DNA of 64,000 nucleotides from Desulfosporosinus orientis DSM 765 (GCF_000235605.1 NC_016584.1:2282001-2346000); one strand, 5' to 3'. Positions 34,941 to 43,928 are shown, counted from the stretch's first letter. The notes: generated from the sequence alone by a model not told the origin. Translations and numbers: made by a program.

Positions 34941-35258
34941 ATGTTTATGTTGAATTCCTACTCGTTACTCTTCTATGGAGAAAGGGGAAGATACTACTTG
35001 CCTATTTTGATCCAAAATATAGGTGATTCAGAGCTTCGGATCGTTTTAATGGCCCCTTTTCACAAGAGGATTTAAGTAAGATAAAAACAATCAAGGGAAG
35101 ACGCTGGAATCCGGCGGAAAGATATTGGTGTGTACCATATTCGGAAGAAACACTAGGTATTTAAGGTAGTTTCGCTCAAATCTACCAACTTTGAAAGAGT
35201 TAGTAATCCTCCTTCTTCTAGTAAAACTCCATTAGATTTTTTACATAAAAATGATTCT
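34941..35258 (+). pseudogene. Frameshifted N-terminal domain of the first tyrosine recombinase
   Basis: From the ATG at 34941 the frame reads MFMLNSYSLLFYGERGRYYLPILIQ...RIVLMAPF. It shifts near 35055 to SQEDLSKIKTIKGRRWNPAERYWCVPYSEETL, then shifts again near 35160 to VFKVVSLKSTNFERVSNPPSSS and runs into the core at 35259. GRRW-P---YW-VPY is typical of an extra N-terminal domain in IS91-linked recombinases. Two indels have disabled the full-length protein. Confidence 0.6.
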
Positions 35259-36137
35259 TTGGATTTTATTTCTGACAGAACAAGTGAAGTTCTGCTTAAG
35301 ACTCATAAGGAACTTGCCCTTCGCGGTTATAGTGAGAATACGATTACAGCCTATTTGGGACAAATCCAACGATTTCAAATTTTTTCTAATAAAGATTTAG
35401 TCGATTCCACGAATGAAGACGTCAGAGACTTCTTGTATTATTTATTAAAAGAGAAAGGCAAGTCCCATGGGTATGTTAACCAAACTCTAAGCGCACTGAA
35501 ATTTTTACTAACAAAGATTCTACATGTTAAAGAAGGAGTGAATCAATTACCGAGGCCTAAAAAGGAGCATAAGTTACCAGATGTTCTAAGTCAGAATGAG
35601 GTGCTTCAAATTTTGAACCCAGTTAGAAATTTAAAGCACAGGACACTCTTAGTTTTGACTTATTCTGCAGGTTTAAGGGTAAGTGAAGTTGTAAATTTAA
35701 AGATTAGCGATATTGATTATACTAGGATGTTAATACATGTAAGACAAGGGAAAGGAAAGAAAGATCGTTATACAGTTTTGTCCACAGGGGCAATTGGGGT
35801 ATTGCGTGATTACATGACATCTTATCATGTGATTGATTGGATGTTTCCAGGCGAAAATCCAAATAATCATATTACTGAACGAACCGTACAAAGAGTATTT
35901 GAAAATGCACGGGATAAGGCTGGAATTAGGAAAAATGTTTCGGTTCATTCTTTGAGGCATTCTTTTGCAACGCATCTTTTGGAAAGTGGAACTGATTTGC
36001 GATATATCCAAGAATTATTAGGCCATTTGAATTCGAAGACTACTGAAATCTATACACATGTGACTGAAAAAGATATCCAAAGGATTAGAAGCCCCTTTGA
36101 TTGGATTAGCTTGAACGGTAATAATCAGGGAAAATAA
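35259..36137 (+). CDS. XerC/D-like tyrosine recombinase (core intact, N-terminus decayed)
   Basis: The 292 residues from a TTG hold the SAM-like DNA-binding domain (LRGYSENTITAYLGQIQRF) and the catalytic domain: R in SAGLRVSEV, K in QGKGKKDRYT, HSLRHSFATHLL, LGHLNSKTTEIYTH with the nucleophile tyrosine. The TTG has no ribosome site, and the true N-terminus is frameshifted, so expression is doubtful. It ends IQRIRSPFDW, reminiscent of the end of integron integrases, but it lacks their extra domain between patches II and III. It lies upstream of a second recombinase and an IS91 transposase. Confidence 0.75.
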   Translation: MDFISDRTSEVLLKTHKELALRGYSENTITAYLGQIQRFQIFSNKDLVDSTNEDVRDFLYYLLKEKGKSHGYVNQTLSALKFLLTKILHVKEGVNQLPRPKKEHKLPDVLSQNEVLQILNPVRNLKHRTLLVLTYSAGLRVSEVVNLKISDIDYTRMLIHVRQGKGKKDRYTVLSTGAIGVLRDYMTSYHVIDWMFPGENPNNHITERTVQRVFENARDKAGIRKNVSVHSLRHSFATHLLESGTDLRYIQELLGHLNSKTTEIYTHVTEKDIQRIRSPFDWISLNGNNQGK

Positions 36138-36148
36138 AGGGGATATAT

Positions 36149-36202
36149 ACGACACATGTCGCAAATCCCATATGACATTAAGGGATTTGCGACATGTGTC
36201 GT
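36149..36202. repeat. Perfect 21-bp inverted repeat hairpin between the recombinase genes
   Basis: ACGACACATGTCGCAAATCCC and its exact complement are separated by 12 nt. Nine bases after it comes GTTGAAC (36212-36218), whose context fits an R' box. The complementary GTTCAAC at 38549 is an attC R''. It may be an attC-like recombination site or an element end; it is not followed by a T tract, so a terminator is less likely. Confidence 0.55.
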
Positions 36203-36332
36203 GAAATAGACGTTGAACTAAACCGCTACGCGGTAGCTCTTTAATAGGAGTTTTTTTAGTTTATGGGAACAATCTTGTCTACAGTTATCTCCTGCAGGTA
36301 AGAATAGCCAAAACCTGTAAAGGAGATTAATT

Positions 36333-37172
36333 ATGAGTCAGTTAAGAAATCAAATGAAATCGGACCTGGAGCTAAAGGGTTATAGTCCAAAGACCGTAAG
36401 GTCTTACATTAAGCAAGTCGAAGGATTTGCCAGTTACTTTGAGAAATCTCCCGATAAGCTGGGTGAAGATCAAATAAAGAAGTATCTTCACCATTTAATT
36501 ACTCTAAAGAGAAGTGATTCCTATATTAATTGCGCCTATAGTGCGTTGAAATTTCTATACCAAGTTACGTTAAAAAGGAATTGGAATAGCATAAGAATTC
36601 CACGAACCAAGAATCGTAAACGACTTCCTGAAGTGCTCGATACTTCAGAGATTAAAGCCCTATTGAATGCGACATTGAATCTAAAACATCGTGTCATTTT
36701 GATGACGACCTATGCAGCAGGACTAAGAGTAAGTGAAACAGCTTATTTGAGAGTCGAAGACATTGATAGCAGACGAATGCAAATCAGGGTGCAACAAGGC
36801 AAAGGAAATAAGGATCGGTACACTATTTTATCTGAGACTAACCTTACACTCTTAAGAAGGTACTGGGAGGAATATAGACCTAATACTTGGCTTTTTCCTG
36901 GCAGTATGCCAAATAAAGCGATTACAACCCGTACCATTCAGAGGGTTTTTGAGAATAACAAAACGAAAGCGGGTATTACCAAAAATGTTACCGTTCACTC
37001 TTTAAGACACAGCTTCGCTACACATTTGTTGGAAGCCGGTACGGATATCTATTATATCCAAAGGCTAATGGGGCATAGTTCGCCTAAGACAACGTCGGTC
37101 TATATTCACCTTAAACAAGAGAACCTGCTTAAGATAAAAAGTCCGCTGGATTGTTGGGACTCAAATGACTGA
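36333..37172 (+). CDS. XerC/D-like tyrosine recombinase
   Basis: The ATG follows AAAGGAG. The 279-residue protein is complete: N-terminal SAM-like domain (LELKGYSPKTVRSYIKQVEGFASYF), R in AAGLRVSET, K in QGKGNKDRYT, HSLRHSFATHLL, and MGHSSPKTTSVYIH with the tyrosine. The C-terminal end KIKSPLDCW resembles integron integrases, but the integrase-specific insertion is absent. Its stop overlaps the start of the IS91 transposase gene by 8 bp, so the two are coupled. Confidence 0.85.
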   Translation: MSQLRNQMKSDLELKGYSPKTVRSYIKQVEGFASYFEKSPDKLGEDQIKKYLHHLITLKRSDSYINCAYSALKFLYQVTLKRNWNSIRIPRTKNRKRLPEVLDTSEIKALLNATLNLKHRVILMTTYAAGLRVSETAYLRVEDIDSRRMQIRVQQGKGNKDRYTILSETNLTLLRRYWEEYRPNTWLFPGSMPNKAITTRTIQRVFENNKTKAGITKNVTVHSLRHSFATHLLEAGTDIYYIQRLMGHSSPKTTSVYIHLKQENLLKIKSPLDCWDSND

Positions 37173-38343
37173 GGTAGCAAATATCTTTAGAGAATTTGGG
37201 CCAGGGTATCGGCATGCTCATAAGTTGACCCGACATATGCATAAAGTCATGAATGCTATTGAGCGCTGCCGAACCTCTGCCTTAGGTGGTCATGTTGATG
37301 AATGTACCAATTGCGGACACAAAAGAATTTCATATAACTCATGTCGAAATAGACATTGTCCAAAATGTCAGGGAATGGCAAGGGAAAAGTGGCTGTTAAA
37401 CCGGGAAAAAGATTTACTGCCTGTTGGATATTTTCACTTAGTCTTTACTATACCGAATGATTTAAATGTTTTGGCCCTACAGAATCAGAAGATACTTTAC
37501 AATCTCCTCTTTAAAGCATCTTCAGAAGCACTAATAGAGCTCGGAAGGGAGCGAAAGTATTTAGGAGCAGAAATTGGTCATATATCCATACTGCATACTT
37601 GGGGTCAAAACCTTATGGATCATCCGCATATTCATTCAATAGTACCTGCTGGCGGACTGGCTTTAGACGGGAAACGATGGATACACGCACGAAAGAATTT
37701 TCTTATTCCGATCAGGGTGATCTCTCGTGTTTATCGGGGGAAGTTTATGGCTTATTTTAAAGAAGCCTGTCGAAAAGGGCGGATTCAATTTGAAGGACAA
37801 CTAAAAAGACTTACTAATTCTAATGAACTCAAGAGTTTGATTGACTGCTTGTACAAAAAAGAATGGGTAGTTTACTGTAAAGAGCCATTTGATAACCCTA
37901 TGAAGGTCATGGAGTATTTAGGGCGGTATACTCATAGAGTAGCAATATCCAATGATCGGATTGTAAAAGTTGAGAACACTAAAGTAAGCTTTAAGTGGAA
38001 AGATTATGCCGACCAGAGTAAAAACAAAGTCATGAGTATAAATGGAGAAGAATTTATTCGTCGGTTTTTACTCCACGTGCTACCTCTGAACTTTGTAAAG
38101 ATTAGGCATTATGGAATCCTCAGCAATCGAAGTAGGAAAATAAAGCTAAAGAAGTGCCAAGATATCTTAGAAGTTAATAGAGATAGCCTAGAAACGAAGG
38201 CGTTATCGTGGAAAGAGTTGCTTCTCAAAGTCAAAGGTATAGATATCGAAATATGCCCCATTTGTTGTCAAGGGAAAATGACTAGAAAAGAACGAATAAC
38301 ACCAAGGGCATATTCACCGCCAAAAGACTTTATTGTAGCGTAA
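37165..38343 (+). CDS. IS91-family HUH/Y transposase
   Basis: The 392-residue protein has the N-terminal zinc-binding region (CTNCGHKRISYNSCRNRHCPKCQ), the HUH-type metal site (HPHIHSIVPAGGL) and the catalytic tyrosine region (MEYLGRYTHRVAIS), ending with a second zinc pair (CPICCQGKM). IS91 elements move by rolling-circle replication. Overlap with the recombinase gene suggests one mobile unit. Element ends (oriIS/terIS) could not be fixed. Confidence 0.9.
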   Translation: MTEVANIFREFGPGYRHAHKLTRHMHKVMNAIERCRTSALGGHVDECTNCGHKRISYNSCRNRHCPKCQGMAREKWLLNREKDLLPVGYFHLVFTIPNDLNVLALQNQKILYNLLFKASSEALIELGRERKYLGAEIGHISILHTWGQNLMDHPHIHSIVPAGGLALDGKRWIHARKNFLIPIRVISRVYRGKFMAYFKEACRKGRIQFEGQLKRLTNSNELKSLIDCLYKKEWVVYCKEPFDNPMKVMEYLGRYTHRVAISNDRIVKVENTKVSFKWKDYADQSKNKVMSINGEEFIRRFLLHVLPLNFVKIRHYGILSNRSRKIKLKKCQDILEVNRDSLETKALSWKELLLKVKGIDIEICPICCQGKMTRKERITPRAYSPPKDFIVA

Positions 38344-38548
38344 ACTTGACAAGAACTTGGGATAATTCTGTCCTTTTTTAAAGGATGCTTTGTTAAAAAC
38401 AGGAAATGGGTTATAAGATGGCGAAGTAATTCAATAAACTCTTCCAAATAAAGTATCTTGATAAGATTTGAGGCAAAAAGAAGAGTAAGCTGTCAATTTT
38501 CATAGGGATTGGTATATTTGAATTCCCATAGAATACTGTGGCGGCATC
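38344..38548. other. Gene-free stretch after the IS91 transposase
   Basis: No gene or clear terminator is seen. The end (ACTGTGGCGGCATC) resembles the box that precedes R'' in other cassettes (TCTGGCGGCACGAC at 24936), which supports the idea that the recombinase-transposase pair lies in a cassette-like unit. Confidence 0.3.
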
Positions 38549-38643
38549 GTTCAACGAAATTGTATCTGAAATTGAGTATGAGGGGAGGCTATGGAATCAA
38601 GGATATCTTGCTCAACTTCAGATACAATTCTATGACGTTATAT
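38549..38643 (+). other. attC2
   Basis: R'' GTTCAAC, arms AATTGTATCTGAAATTGAG and CTCAACTTCAGATACAATT (one mismatch), R' GTTATAT. The arms differ from the other sites. R' begins the cassette that ends at the ATATAA beside IS110 copy 2, with extended match (TTATATGTCATTCGC against GCGAACAACATATAA). Confidence 0.7.
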
Positions 38644-38712
38644 GTCATTCGCAAATCGGAGTTGTTTAATACTGAATCTGAATTGGTTATGAGAAAAGAA
38701 GAGGAGTTGTGT

Positions 38713-39282
38713 ATGTGGACATTCTTCATTGCCTTATTAACTTACTTAACATCTAGTGCGATCATTATAGCTCTGCATATTGGAGGTTTAATAACACTTA
38801 AAGTTGCTGTAATTGGACATATACTTGTAGTTACATTAATCTTAATAGTCATGATTTCTATTGTTGAGAGGTCCAAAAGATCATTAGGTAGTACTGTTTT
38901 AAAATTAAAGAGTACCTCGGTTGTAGTTAAGGTTATCTTTACATGTATTTCAATTTTCTTCTTTCTCGCAGAATACAAATTAATTCCGCCATCAATAAAC
39001 TTTTTGCCATGGAGTGCTGGTCTGATCATGTTTGCGTTATATTTAATATGGTTCTCGGGAAGGTACATTATGGATAATGGATTGGTATATGATGGAACGA
39101 TTTTAAGGTGGGAAGATATCGATAGTTATGAATGGAAGCAGGGTTCAAGTGCTACAACTATACTATTTGTCAGGAGGAAAGATAAGGGGATATTGTATAA
39201 ATTGCGGATGAGGATTCACAAAGAGCAAAAATCAACACTAGACAGAATTCTTGAGCAAAAAATATGTAAACAGCAAAATTAA
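38713..39282 (+). CDS. Four-helix membrane protein with a PH-like C-terminal domain (DUF5673-like)
   Basis: The ATG at 38713 follows GAAGAGGAG; a longer frame from 38509 would read through attC2 and is rejected. Four membrane segments fill about residues 1-120. The C-terminal part (RYIMDNGLVYDGTILRWEDIDSYEWKQGSSATTILFVRRKD) resembles DUF5673. It is the sole gene of the cassette 38638-39303, and IS110 copy 2 follows directly. Confidence 0.65.
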   Translation: MWTFFIALLTYLTSSAIIIALHIGGLITLKVAVIGHILVVTLILIVMISIVERSKRSLGSTVLKLKSTSVVVKVIFTCISIFFFLAEYKLIPPSINFLPWSAGLIMFALYLIWFSGRYIMDNGLVYDGTILRWEDIDSYEWKQGSSATTILFVRRKDKGILYKLRMRIHKEQKSTLDRILEQKICKQQN

Positions 39283-39303
39283 AAAGCTGCGAACAACATA
39301 TAA

Positions 39304-40901
39304 ACCAGCTAATTGTTGTCAAGAAAAAGTTTCTTTAAAAAGTTTATCCAGAAAGAAGCGTATAGCAAAGCTAACCTACCAAATAGTAAGCACAAAAACG
39401 GTCTGTAAATAAAAGGTATCCATAAGTTCACATAGAATAGTTATTTTGGATCAGAAAATGGCTGCTGAGAAGCTAAAATACCGAAAATTATCCTAAGTAA
39501 TTTGTTAGAAGTAGCAATGATTGCGACTTTAGAAGGCTTGCCTTCGTTTATTTTTCGAAGGTAAAAACTTCTAAGGATCATATTTAGAGGGCCACTGGCT
39601 CTATTACTAATTCCAGCTACAGTGGCTTGATAGATTGCCTTTCTAAGATAAGGTGACCCTCTCTTGGAAATCTTGTTATGACTCGATTTGAACTTTCCCG
39701 ATTCGAAGACAGAGGGGTCAATGCCTGCAAAAGCGACCAACTGTTTAGAACTCGGGAATCTCTTAATATCACCAATCTCAGCGAGAATGGTGGTGGCTGT
39801 AGCCTCTCCTACGCCAGGAATTGAACAAAGGAGAGGGTAATCAAGGGAAAAGTTTGCCCAGTAGACCATTTGAGCCCGTATATCTGTCAGAATACTTTGT
39901 TGGGATCTGAGGAGATCCATGTACATCCTTAAAACCCGTAAGTTTGACTGTTGGGCGCGGTTAAAAGGCAGACTTTCCTTGGCAGCCGATATCAGTGCAT
40001 CCGTTTTCAACTCGTACCAGCTCTTCGCCATCTTTGCTGGCTTAAGACAATTAATAATCTGGTCCCTACTAGCCGATAGAATAGCATTGGGAGAAGGAAA
40101 AGAAGAAAGGACTCTCAAAGCAGTAGGACTACATAAATGAGCAAATACTGACTCAAACTTAGGAAACAGAAGGTCTAAAACGGAACGAAACCGGAGTTGA
40201 GTCTCAATATATAGAGTGTTGAACCCATCATACTGGCGGCAAAGATTCTGCAACTCCGAGATGTAATCCATATGAGGTTTGGCCTCGGTAAATTGATTCA
40301 GGTAGTAAACCTGAGCAATACGATTCGCATCAATCGGGTCAGTCTTAACTTTACGAACGGATTTCTTTTTCTCAGCGTGAGTCTGAAGAGGATTTAAAAC
40401 GACCACCTTGAACCCAGCATCTTGAAAGAAAGCGGCAATAGGCTTGGAGTAGTTGCCAGTAGCCTCCATAACCACATGAGGACGTTGACCCATCTCCAAT
40501 TCTAACTTGCTGAGTCGATCGACTAATAGAGATAAATCGTTGGGTGAATGAGAGAACGAAAAGGGTTTGGAATCTAAAACTTGATAACGTTTAAAGACAG
40601 CAGCCACACTTTTGGACTTGGAAACATCAATACTCAAGACTGGAACATCAAACATGAAAAACCTCCTCTTTATCTGGGTCCATCTTTAAACATCAATCCT
40701 TAGGTTCGCGTTGTGATACGGGCTCGAAGCCCAACCAGCTCAATCAAGGTAAAGGTGTCAAAGAGGGCCTGAACAGTTTATGCGACGGGATCTAGGTCCC
40801 AACAGAGTGTACGTTCTAACCCAGTTTTCTTAAGTATAAAGGAATACAAAAGAAAAAAGATCCATACCCAGATTGAACTGGTTATGAACCTATAATACGA
40901 A
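39304..40901 (-). mobile_element. IS110-family element, copy 2, inserted in attC R''
   Basis: The left flank is ATATAA (39298-39303, R'' of the upstream cassette); the right flank is CAG plus the attC3 core. It differs from copy 1 in a few bases only (for example GTCTGTAAA for GTCTGTAGA, CAATCAAGG for CAATCGAGG). Confidence 0.9.
39441..40655 (-). CDS. IS110-family transposase
   Basis: Protein identical to that of copy 1: 404 residues with DEDD and Transposase_20 domains and an intact frame. See the entry at 25097 for motifs. The candidate bridge RNA lies at 40674-40884 on the same strand. Confidence 0.95.
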   Translation of the reverse strand: MFDVPVLSIDVSKSKSVAAVFKRYQVLDSKPFSFSHSPNDLSLLVDRLSKLELEMGQRPHVVMEATGNYSKPIAAFFQDAGFKVVVLNPLQTHAEKKKSVRKVKTDPIDANRIAQVYYLNQFTEAKPHMDYISELQNLCRQYDGFNTLYIETQLRFRSVLDLLFPKFESVFAHLCSPTALRVLSSFPSPNAILSASRDQIINCLKPAKMAKSWYELKTDALISAAKESLPFNRAQQSNLRVLRMYMDLLRSQQSILTDIRAQMVYWANFSLDYPLLCSIPGVGEATATTILAEIGDIKRFPSSKQLVAFAGIDPSVFESGKFKSSHNKISKRGSPYLRKAIYQATVAGISNRASGPLNMILRSFYLRKINEGKPSKVAIIATSNKLLRIIFGILASQQPFSDPK

Positions 40902-40972
40902 CAGAGGGTTTGCAACATCGGAGAGAATATGAAGGTAGTAACCTGACGTCGCAAACCCTCGGAACGTTCTAC
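40902..40972 (+). other. attC3, right part (R'' cut by IS110 copy 2)
   Basis: Arms GGGTTTGCAACATCGG and GACGTCGCAAACCC, then R' GTTCTAC. Together with ATATAA at 39298 this rebuilds an ordinary attC. R' starts the cassette ending at attC4 (TTCTACGACATATCGTGC against GGCACGATACGTCGTAGAA). Confidence 0.85.
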
Positions 40973-40987
40973 GACATATCGTGCAAG

Positions 40988-41011
40988 GCCGCGCCATCCT
41001 TGGCGCGGGTG
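40988..41011 (+). repeat. Cassette 5'-start hairpin
   Basis: GGCCGCGCCATCCTTGGCGCGGG follows R' by about 17 nt. Hairpins of the same plan but different stem sequence occur at 41780, 48892, 49825, 53188, 54637, 58757 and 59590, always with a TCC- or TCG-type loop. Stem changes are compensated. Confidence 0.6.
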
Positions 41012-41090
41012 AAAAAGCTTTGTAGTATTACTTTGTGTTTATAAAATGATTAGAAACAAAAGATGATCCAATTTTGCGAGGTGATTATAG

Positions 41091-41558
41091 GTGAAAAAAG
41101 CATTTGTAGTTATAGCAGGGTTAATTTTATTATTAAGTTCAGTTATTTGCAGTAACAATGTCAAGCAAGATTTTTATGGTATATATGCTTTTGAGCAAGT
41201 TTGCTATTTATCACCTTTTTCATCTTCAACTGTTTGGTATTTGAACAAAAAAATGGTGGGAACGAAATATACCATTAAATCTGATTTGTTTAAAATAGAA
41301 TCTAATAATATTTACAATCCGATTGAAATTAGTTCTCCGAAGTATGTGAAAGAAGAAATCTCAACAAATGTATCAAAATTAGCTGATATTGGTTCTTTTC
41401 TTGGCACAAAAGTGGAGTGTCAATATACCCTTGAAACGATTCATATGAGATTATATGTTTCTTCGGATTATTTGTGGATTGCTTCGTATGCTGATAATAC
41501 AGATGATGGTTTGGAGATTATAATGTATATTTATAAATTGTCAAAAACCATTGAGTGA
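41091..41558 (+). CDS. Exported protein of unknown function (cassette gene)
   Basis: GTG start after GCGAGGTGA. A signal peptide ends near LLSSVICSNN, a lipobox-like site. The rest is a soluble 135-residue domain with no recognised motif. Strongly AT-rich, unlike its flanking GC hairpins. It is the only gene of the cassette 40967-41694. Confidence 0.6.
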   Translation: MKKAFVVIAGLILLLSSVICSNNVKQDFYGIYAFEQVCYLSPFSSSTVWYLNKKMVGTKYTIKSDLFKIESNNIYNPIEISSPKYVKEEISTNVSKLADIGSFLGTKVECQYTLETIHMRLYVSSDYLWIASYADNTDDGLEIIMYIYKLSKTIE

Positions 41559-41687
41559 TTATGAGTGATAAAAGAGTATAACAAGTATAATAATATCACT
41601 TATAATAATATCACTGAAATAAAAAGCTGGGACAGTATAAGGCAGCGCCGTCCATGGCGCTGTCTGAGTCACGGGGCACGATACGTC

Positions 41688-41764
41688 GTAGAACAGCGAA
41701 TTTGCAAAATCTGAGAAGATATGAATGTTGTAACCAGACTTCGCAAATTCGCAAAACGTTCTAC
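41688..41764 (+). other. attC4
   Basis: R'' GTAGAAC, arms GCGAATTTGCAAAATCTGAG and CCAGACTTCGCAAATTCGC, R' GTTCTAC. Preceded by a GTCC-loop hairpin (41641-41664) and the TGAGTCACGGGGCA box. R'' matches the cassette start at 40967. Confidence 0.9.
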
Positions 41765-41886
41765 GACATATCGTGCAAAGGCCGCGCCGTCCATGGCGCG
41801 GAGCCGTATTTGGAGAGAAATATATTTGGAGTCTTTAGAGTTTTTCATATAGATGTAAACGTTATAATTTCTGGGGGTAAAGTCTA

Positions 41887-42276
41887 TTGAAAAGAATGGT
41901 AATCAAGGTCTTGGCATTGATTTTTGTAATAGTAATAGTAACCTTCGTTGGTTTTAGATATGGGTGGCGGTTATTTGGATTTGATGCTTGCGACAATCCT
42001 AATTCCCTATTTACGGAAAATATAAAGATAGAAGAAAATTTGATAATCCTCAGTGGTGATACGTCTCAAAGTGCTCCTGCATTTGTTGGATATATATATG
42101 AAATACACGATGGCAATTTGTATGTCGGACTTAAATACAATTTGCTCTTTGGATTCTATGAAAGGTTAGGCCGATTTAATATTCGAATTAAGTGTGATAC
42201 AAGTCAGATAAAAAAGATTTATTTCAAAAATGGAAATACCGAGAAACTGGTATGGGAAAAGATAAGGGATTCGTAA
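41887..42276 (+). CDS. Membrane-anchored hypothetical protein (cassette gene)
   Basis: TTG start after CTGGGGGTAAAG. The 129-residue protein has one N-terminal membrane segment (VIKVLALIFVIVIVTFVGFRYGW) and a beta-rich outer domain (PAFVGYIYEIHDGNLYVGLKYNLL). Family not recognised. Sole gene of the cassette 41759-42404. Confidence 0.6.
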   Translation: MKRMVIKVLALIFVIVIVTFVGFRYGWRLFGFDACDNPNSLFTENIKIEENLIILSGDTSQSAPAFVGYIYEIHDGNLYVGLKYNLLFGFYERLGRFNIRIKCDTSQIKKIYFKNGNTEKLVWEKIRDS

Positions 42277-42397
42277 ATGTCTATAATGATCATAGTTTAT
42301 TAGAGCAGTTAAGTGACAATATCATTTTTGAAGTTACCAGTAAATGTTTAAGGCAGCGCCGTCCATGGCGCTGCTGAGTATGGGGGCACGATACGTC

Positions 42398-42474
42398 GTA
42401 GAACAGCCGGTTCCCGCCACTTGGAGGATGATGTATGTAGTCAGGGCGCGGCGGGAACCGGCGGGACGTTATGT
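42398..42474 (+). other. attC5
   Basis: R'' GTAGAAC, arms GCCGGTTCCCGCCACTTGG and CGCGGCGGGAACCGGC, R' GTTATGT. R'' and R' do not match each other: R'' matches the start of its own cassette (TTCTACG at 41759), and R' matches the end of the next one (ACATAAC at 43345). Confidence 0.9.
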
Positions 42475-42519
42475 GCAATACGGCTCCGGGTCAATCTTTT
42501 AAGAAAGGTTATGGTATTG

Positions 42520-43320
42520 TTGAGAATTTTTCAAGTTGATGCTTTCACTGATGAAGCATTTAAGGGAAACCCTGCAGGAGTATGTATATTAGATCAGATA
42601 AAATCTGATTCTTGGATGCAAAGCTTAGCAAATGAAATGAATTTATCTGAAACAGCTTTTCTATCTCGAAATAATGATGTTTTTGATTTACGTTGGTTTA
42701 CACCAAAAACAGAGGTTACTCTTTGTGGGCATGCTACTTTGGCAAGTGCCCACATATTGTGGGAGGAAAGACTAATAGCTAGTGATAGAGAAGCGATTTT
42801 TCATACAAAAAGTGGGTTATTAAAAGCTACCAAAGGAATAGATTTATGGATTGAATTAGATTTCCCGGCTAGGTTTATTAAGAAGGCTGAAAACCAGGAA
42901 GTATTAAATATGGCTTTTAATATCACCCCAAATTATATTGGTCGATTCTCTACTCCAAATGGAGATTTATACTTAATAGAAGTTTCAGACGAAGAAGTTG
43001 TTAAAAGTATAAGTCCTAATTTTGAATTATTAAGTAACAGTGATGCGAAAGCAATTATAATAACAAGTATTTCAAATTCGAATGATTATGATTTTGTTTC
43101 GCGTTTTTTTGCTCCTGGAGTGGGAATAAATGAAGATCCAGTTACTGGCTCTGCTCATTGTTCCTTAGCACCTTATTGGAGCAAGAAGTTGGGTAAAAGA
43201 GAATTAATTGGTTTCCAAGCATCATCCCGTACTGGAATTATTAGATGCATATGGAATAACGAAAGAGTTGATCTAAAAGGCAAAGCAGTTACAGTGTTTA
43301 AAGGGGAATTGTTAATTTAG
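42520..43320 (+). CDS. PhzF-family isomerase-like protein (cassette gene)
   Basis: The protein shows the PhzF pattern: RIFQVDAFTDEAFKGNPAGVCIL, NEMNLSETAFL with the catalytic glutamate, FTPKTEVTLCGHATLASAHIL, and FAPGVGINEDPVTGSAHCSLAPYW. About 266 residues from a TTG at 42520, which gives the usual family start; an ATG at 42511 is possible. Homologues isomerise phenazine precursors or act as epimerases; the substrate is unknown. It fills the cassette 42469-43351. Confidence 0.85.
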   Translation: MRIFQVDAFTDEAFKGNPAGVCILDQIKSDSWMQSLANEMNLSETAFLSRNNDVFDLRWFTPKTEVTLCGHATLASAHILWEERLIASDREAIFHTKSGLLKATKGIDLWIELDFPARFIKKAENQEVLNMAFNITPNYIGRFSTPNGDLYLIEVSDEEVVKSISPNFELLSNSDAKAIIITSISNSNDYDFVSRFFAPGVGINEDPVTGSAHCSLAPYWSKKLGKRELIGFQASSRTGIIRCIWNNERVDLKGKAVTVFKGELLI

Positions 43321-43344
43321 CATTTCTAATACTGGCCGTACTGC

Positions 43345-43418
43345 ACATAACACGCCTTTCCCAAAACTTAGCATAGATGAATGCTTTATGACGCTTCGGG
43401 AACGGCTGAACGTTACCC
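43345..43418 (+). other. attC6
   Basis: R'' ACATAAC (matches TTATGTGCAATACGG at 42469 through CCGTACTGCACATAA), arms CGCCTTTCCCAAAACTTAG and ACGCTTCGGGAACGG, R' GTTACCC. R' begins the toxin-antitoxin cassette ending at attC7. Confidence 0.9.
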
Positions 43419-43562
43419 GAAATGTCCTTACCCAAGTATTCTAATCCTGTCCATTTGGAACGTTTTGCATGTGGATATGAATGTCTGTTTTGTGAATGTG
43501 GGTATGAATGTTTCGGAAGGAACGGAGGGAATGAGAAAAGACCCCCTGTGCAGGGGATCTTA

Positions 43563-43928
43563 CTAATTATCGTGAATATGTTCGATTTCACTCAACAAGA
43601 TATCAAAATCTGTTATGTGTATTTTCCCAAGAATATCCTCTTTCTTAACCGAACCCATAAGTTCTTGTCTTGTAACGTGTATTAATTTAAAACCAAGACC
43701 CCACGAAGGTTTTGAAAACCCTGATCTTCGCCAATTAAAAATGGGTATTTTGAATTGATCGAAATATTTAGGAGGATCATTCGGAGGGACACTTGTAGTA
43801 GATACTAAGATGAAAAGGTCTTCGCCCTCTTGAATCATAATTATGGCGGGTCTTTTCTTGGATTCCTCTGGGATATCGTCGAACCCAACATCAAAATAAA
43901 AAACATCGCCTAAACTAAACCAATGCAT
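43563..43928 (-). CDS. PemK/MazF-like toxin (cassette gene)
   Basis: The ATG at 43928 follows AAGAGG (a GTG at 43946 is also open). The 121-residue protein has a MazF/PemK-like N-terminus (LGDVFYFDVGFDDIPEESKKRPAIIM, FILVSTTSVPP). It overlaps or abuts the small gene upstream on the same strand, which is the likely antitoxin. The pair runs against the array direction. mRNA cleavage is inferred from the family only. Confidence 0.65.
   Translation of the reverse strand: MHWFSLGDVFYFDVGFDDIPEESKKRPAIIMIQEGEDLFILVSTTSVPPNDPPKYFDQFKIPIFNWRRSGFSKPSWGLGFKLIHVTRQELMGSVKKEDILGKIHITDFDILLSEIEHIHDN

Noticed and set aside
35259-37172. Tyrosine recombinases as the integron integrase
   Set aside because: Both lack the extra domain between catalytic patches II and III that defines integron integrases, and they are arranged with an IS91 transposase. 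The C-terminal SPLD likeness alone is not enough.
38509-38712. Extended N-terminus of the membrane protein gene starting at TTG 38509
   Set aside because: It would translate across attC2; a good ribosome site precedes the ATG at 38713.
42421-42519. PhzF gene start at 42421
   Set aside because: It lies inside attC5 and adds 33 residues not seen in the family.
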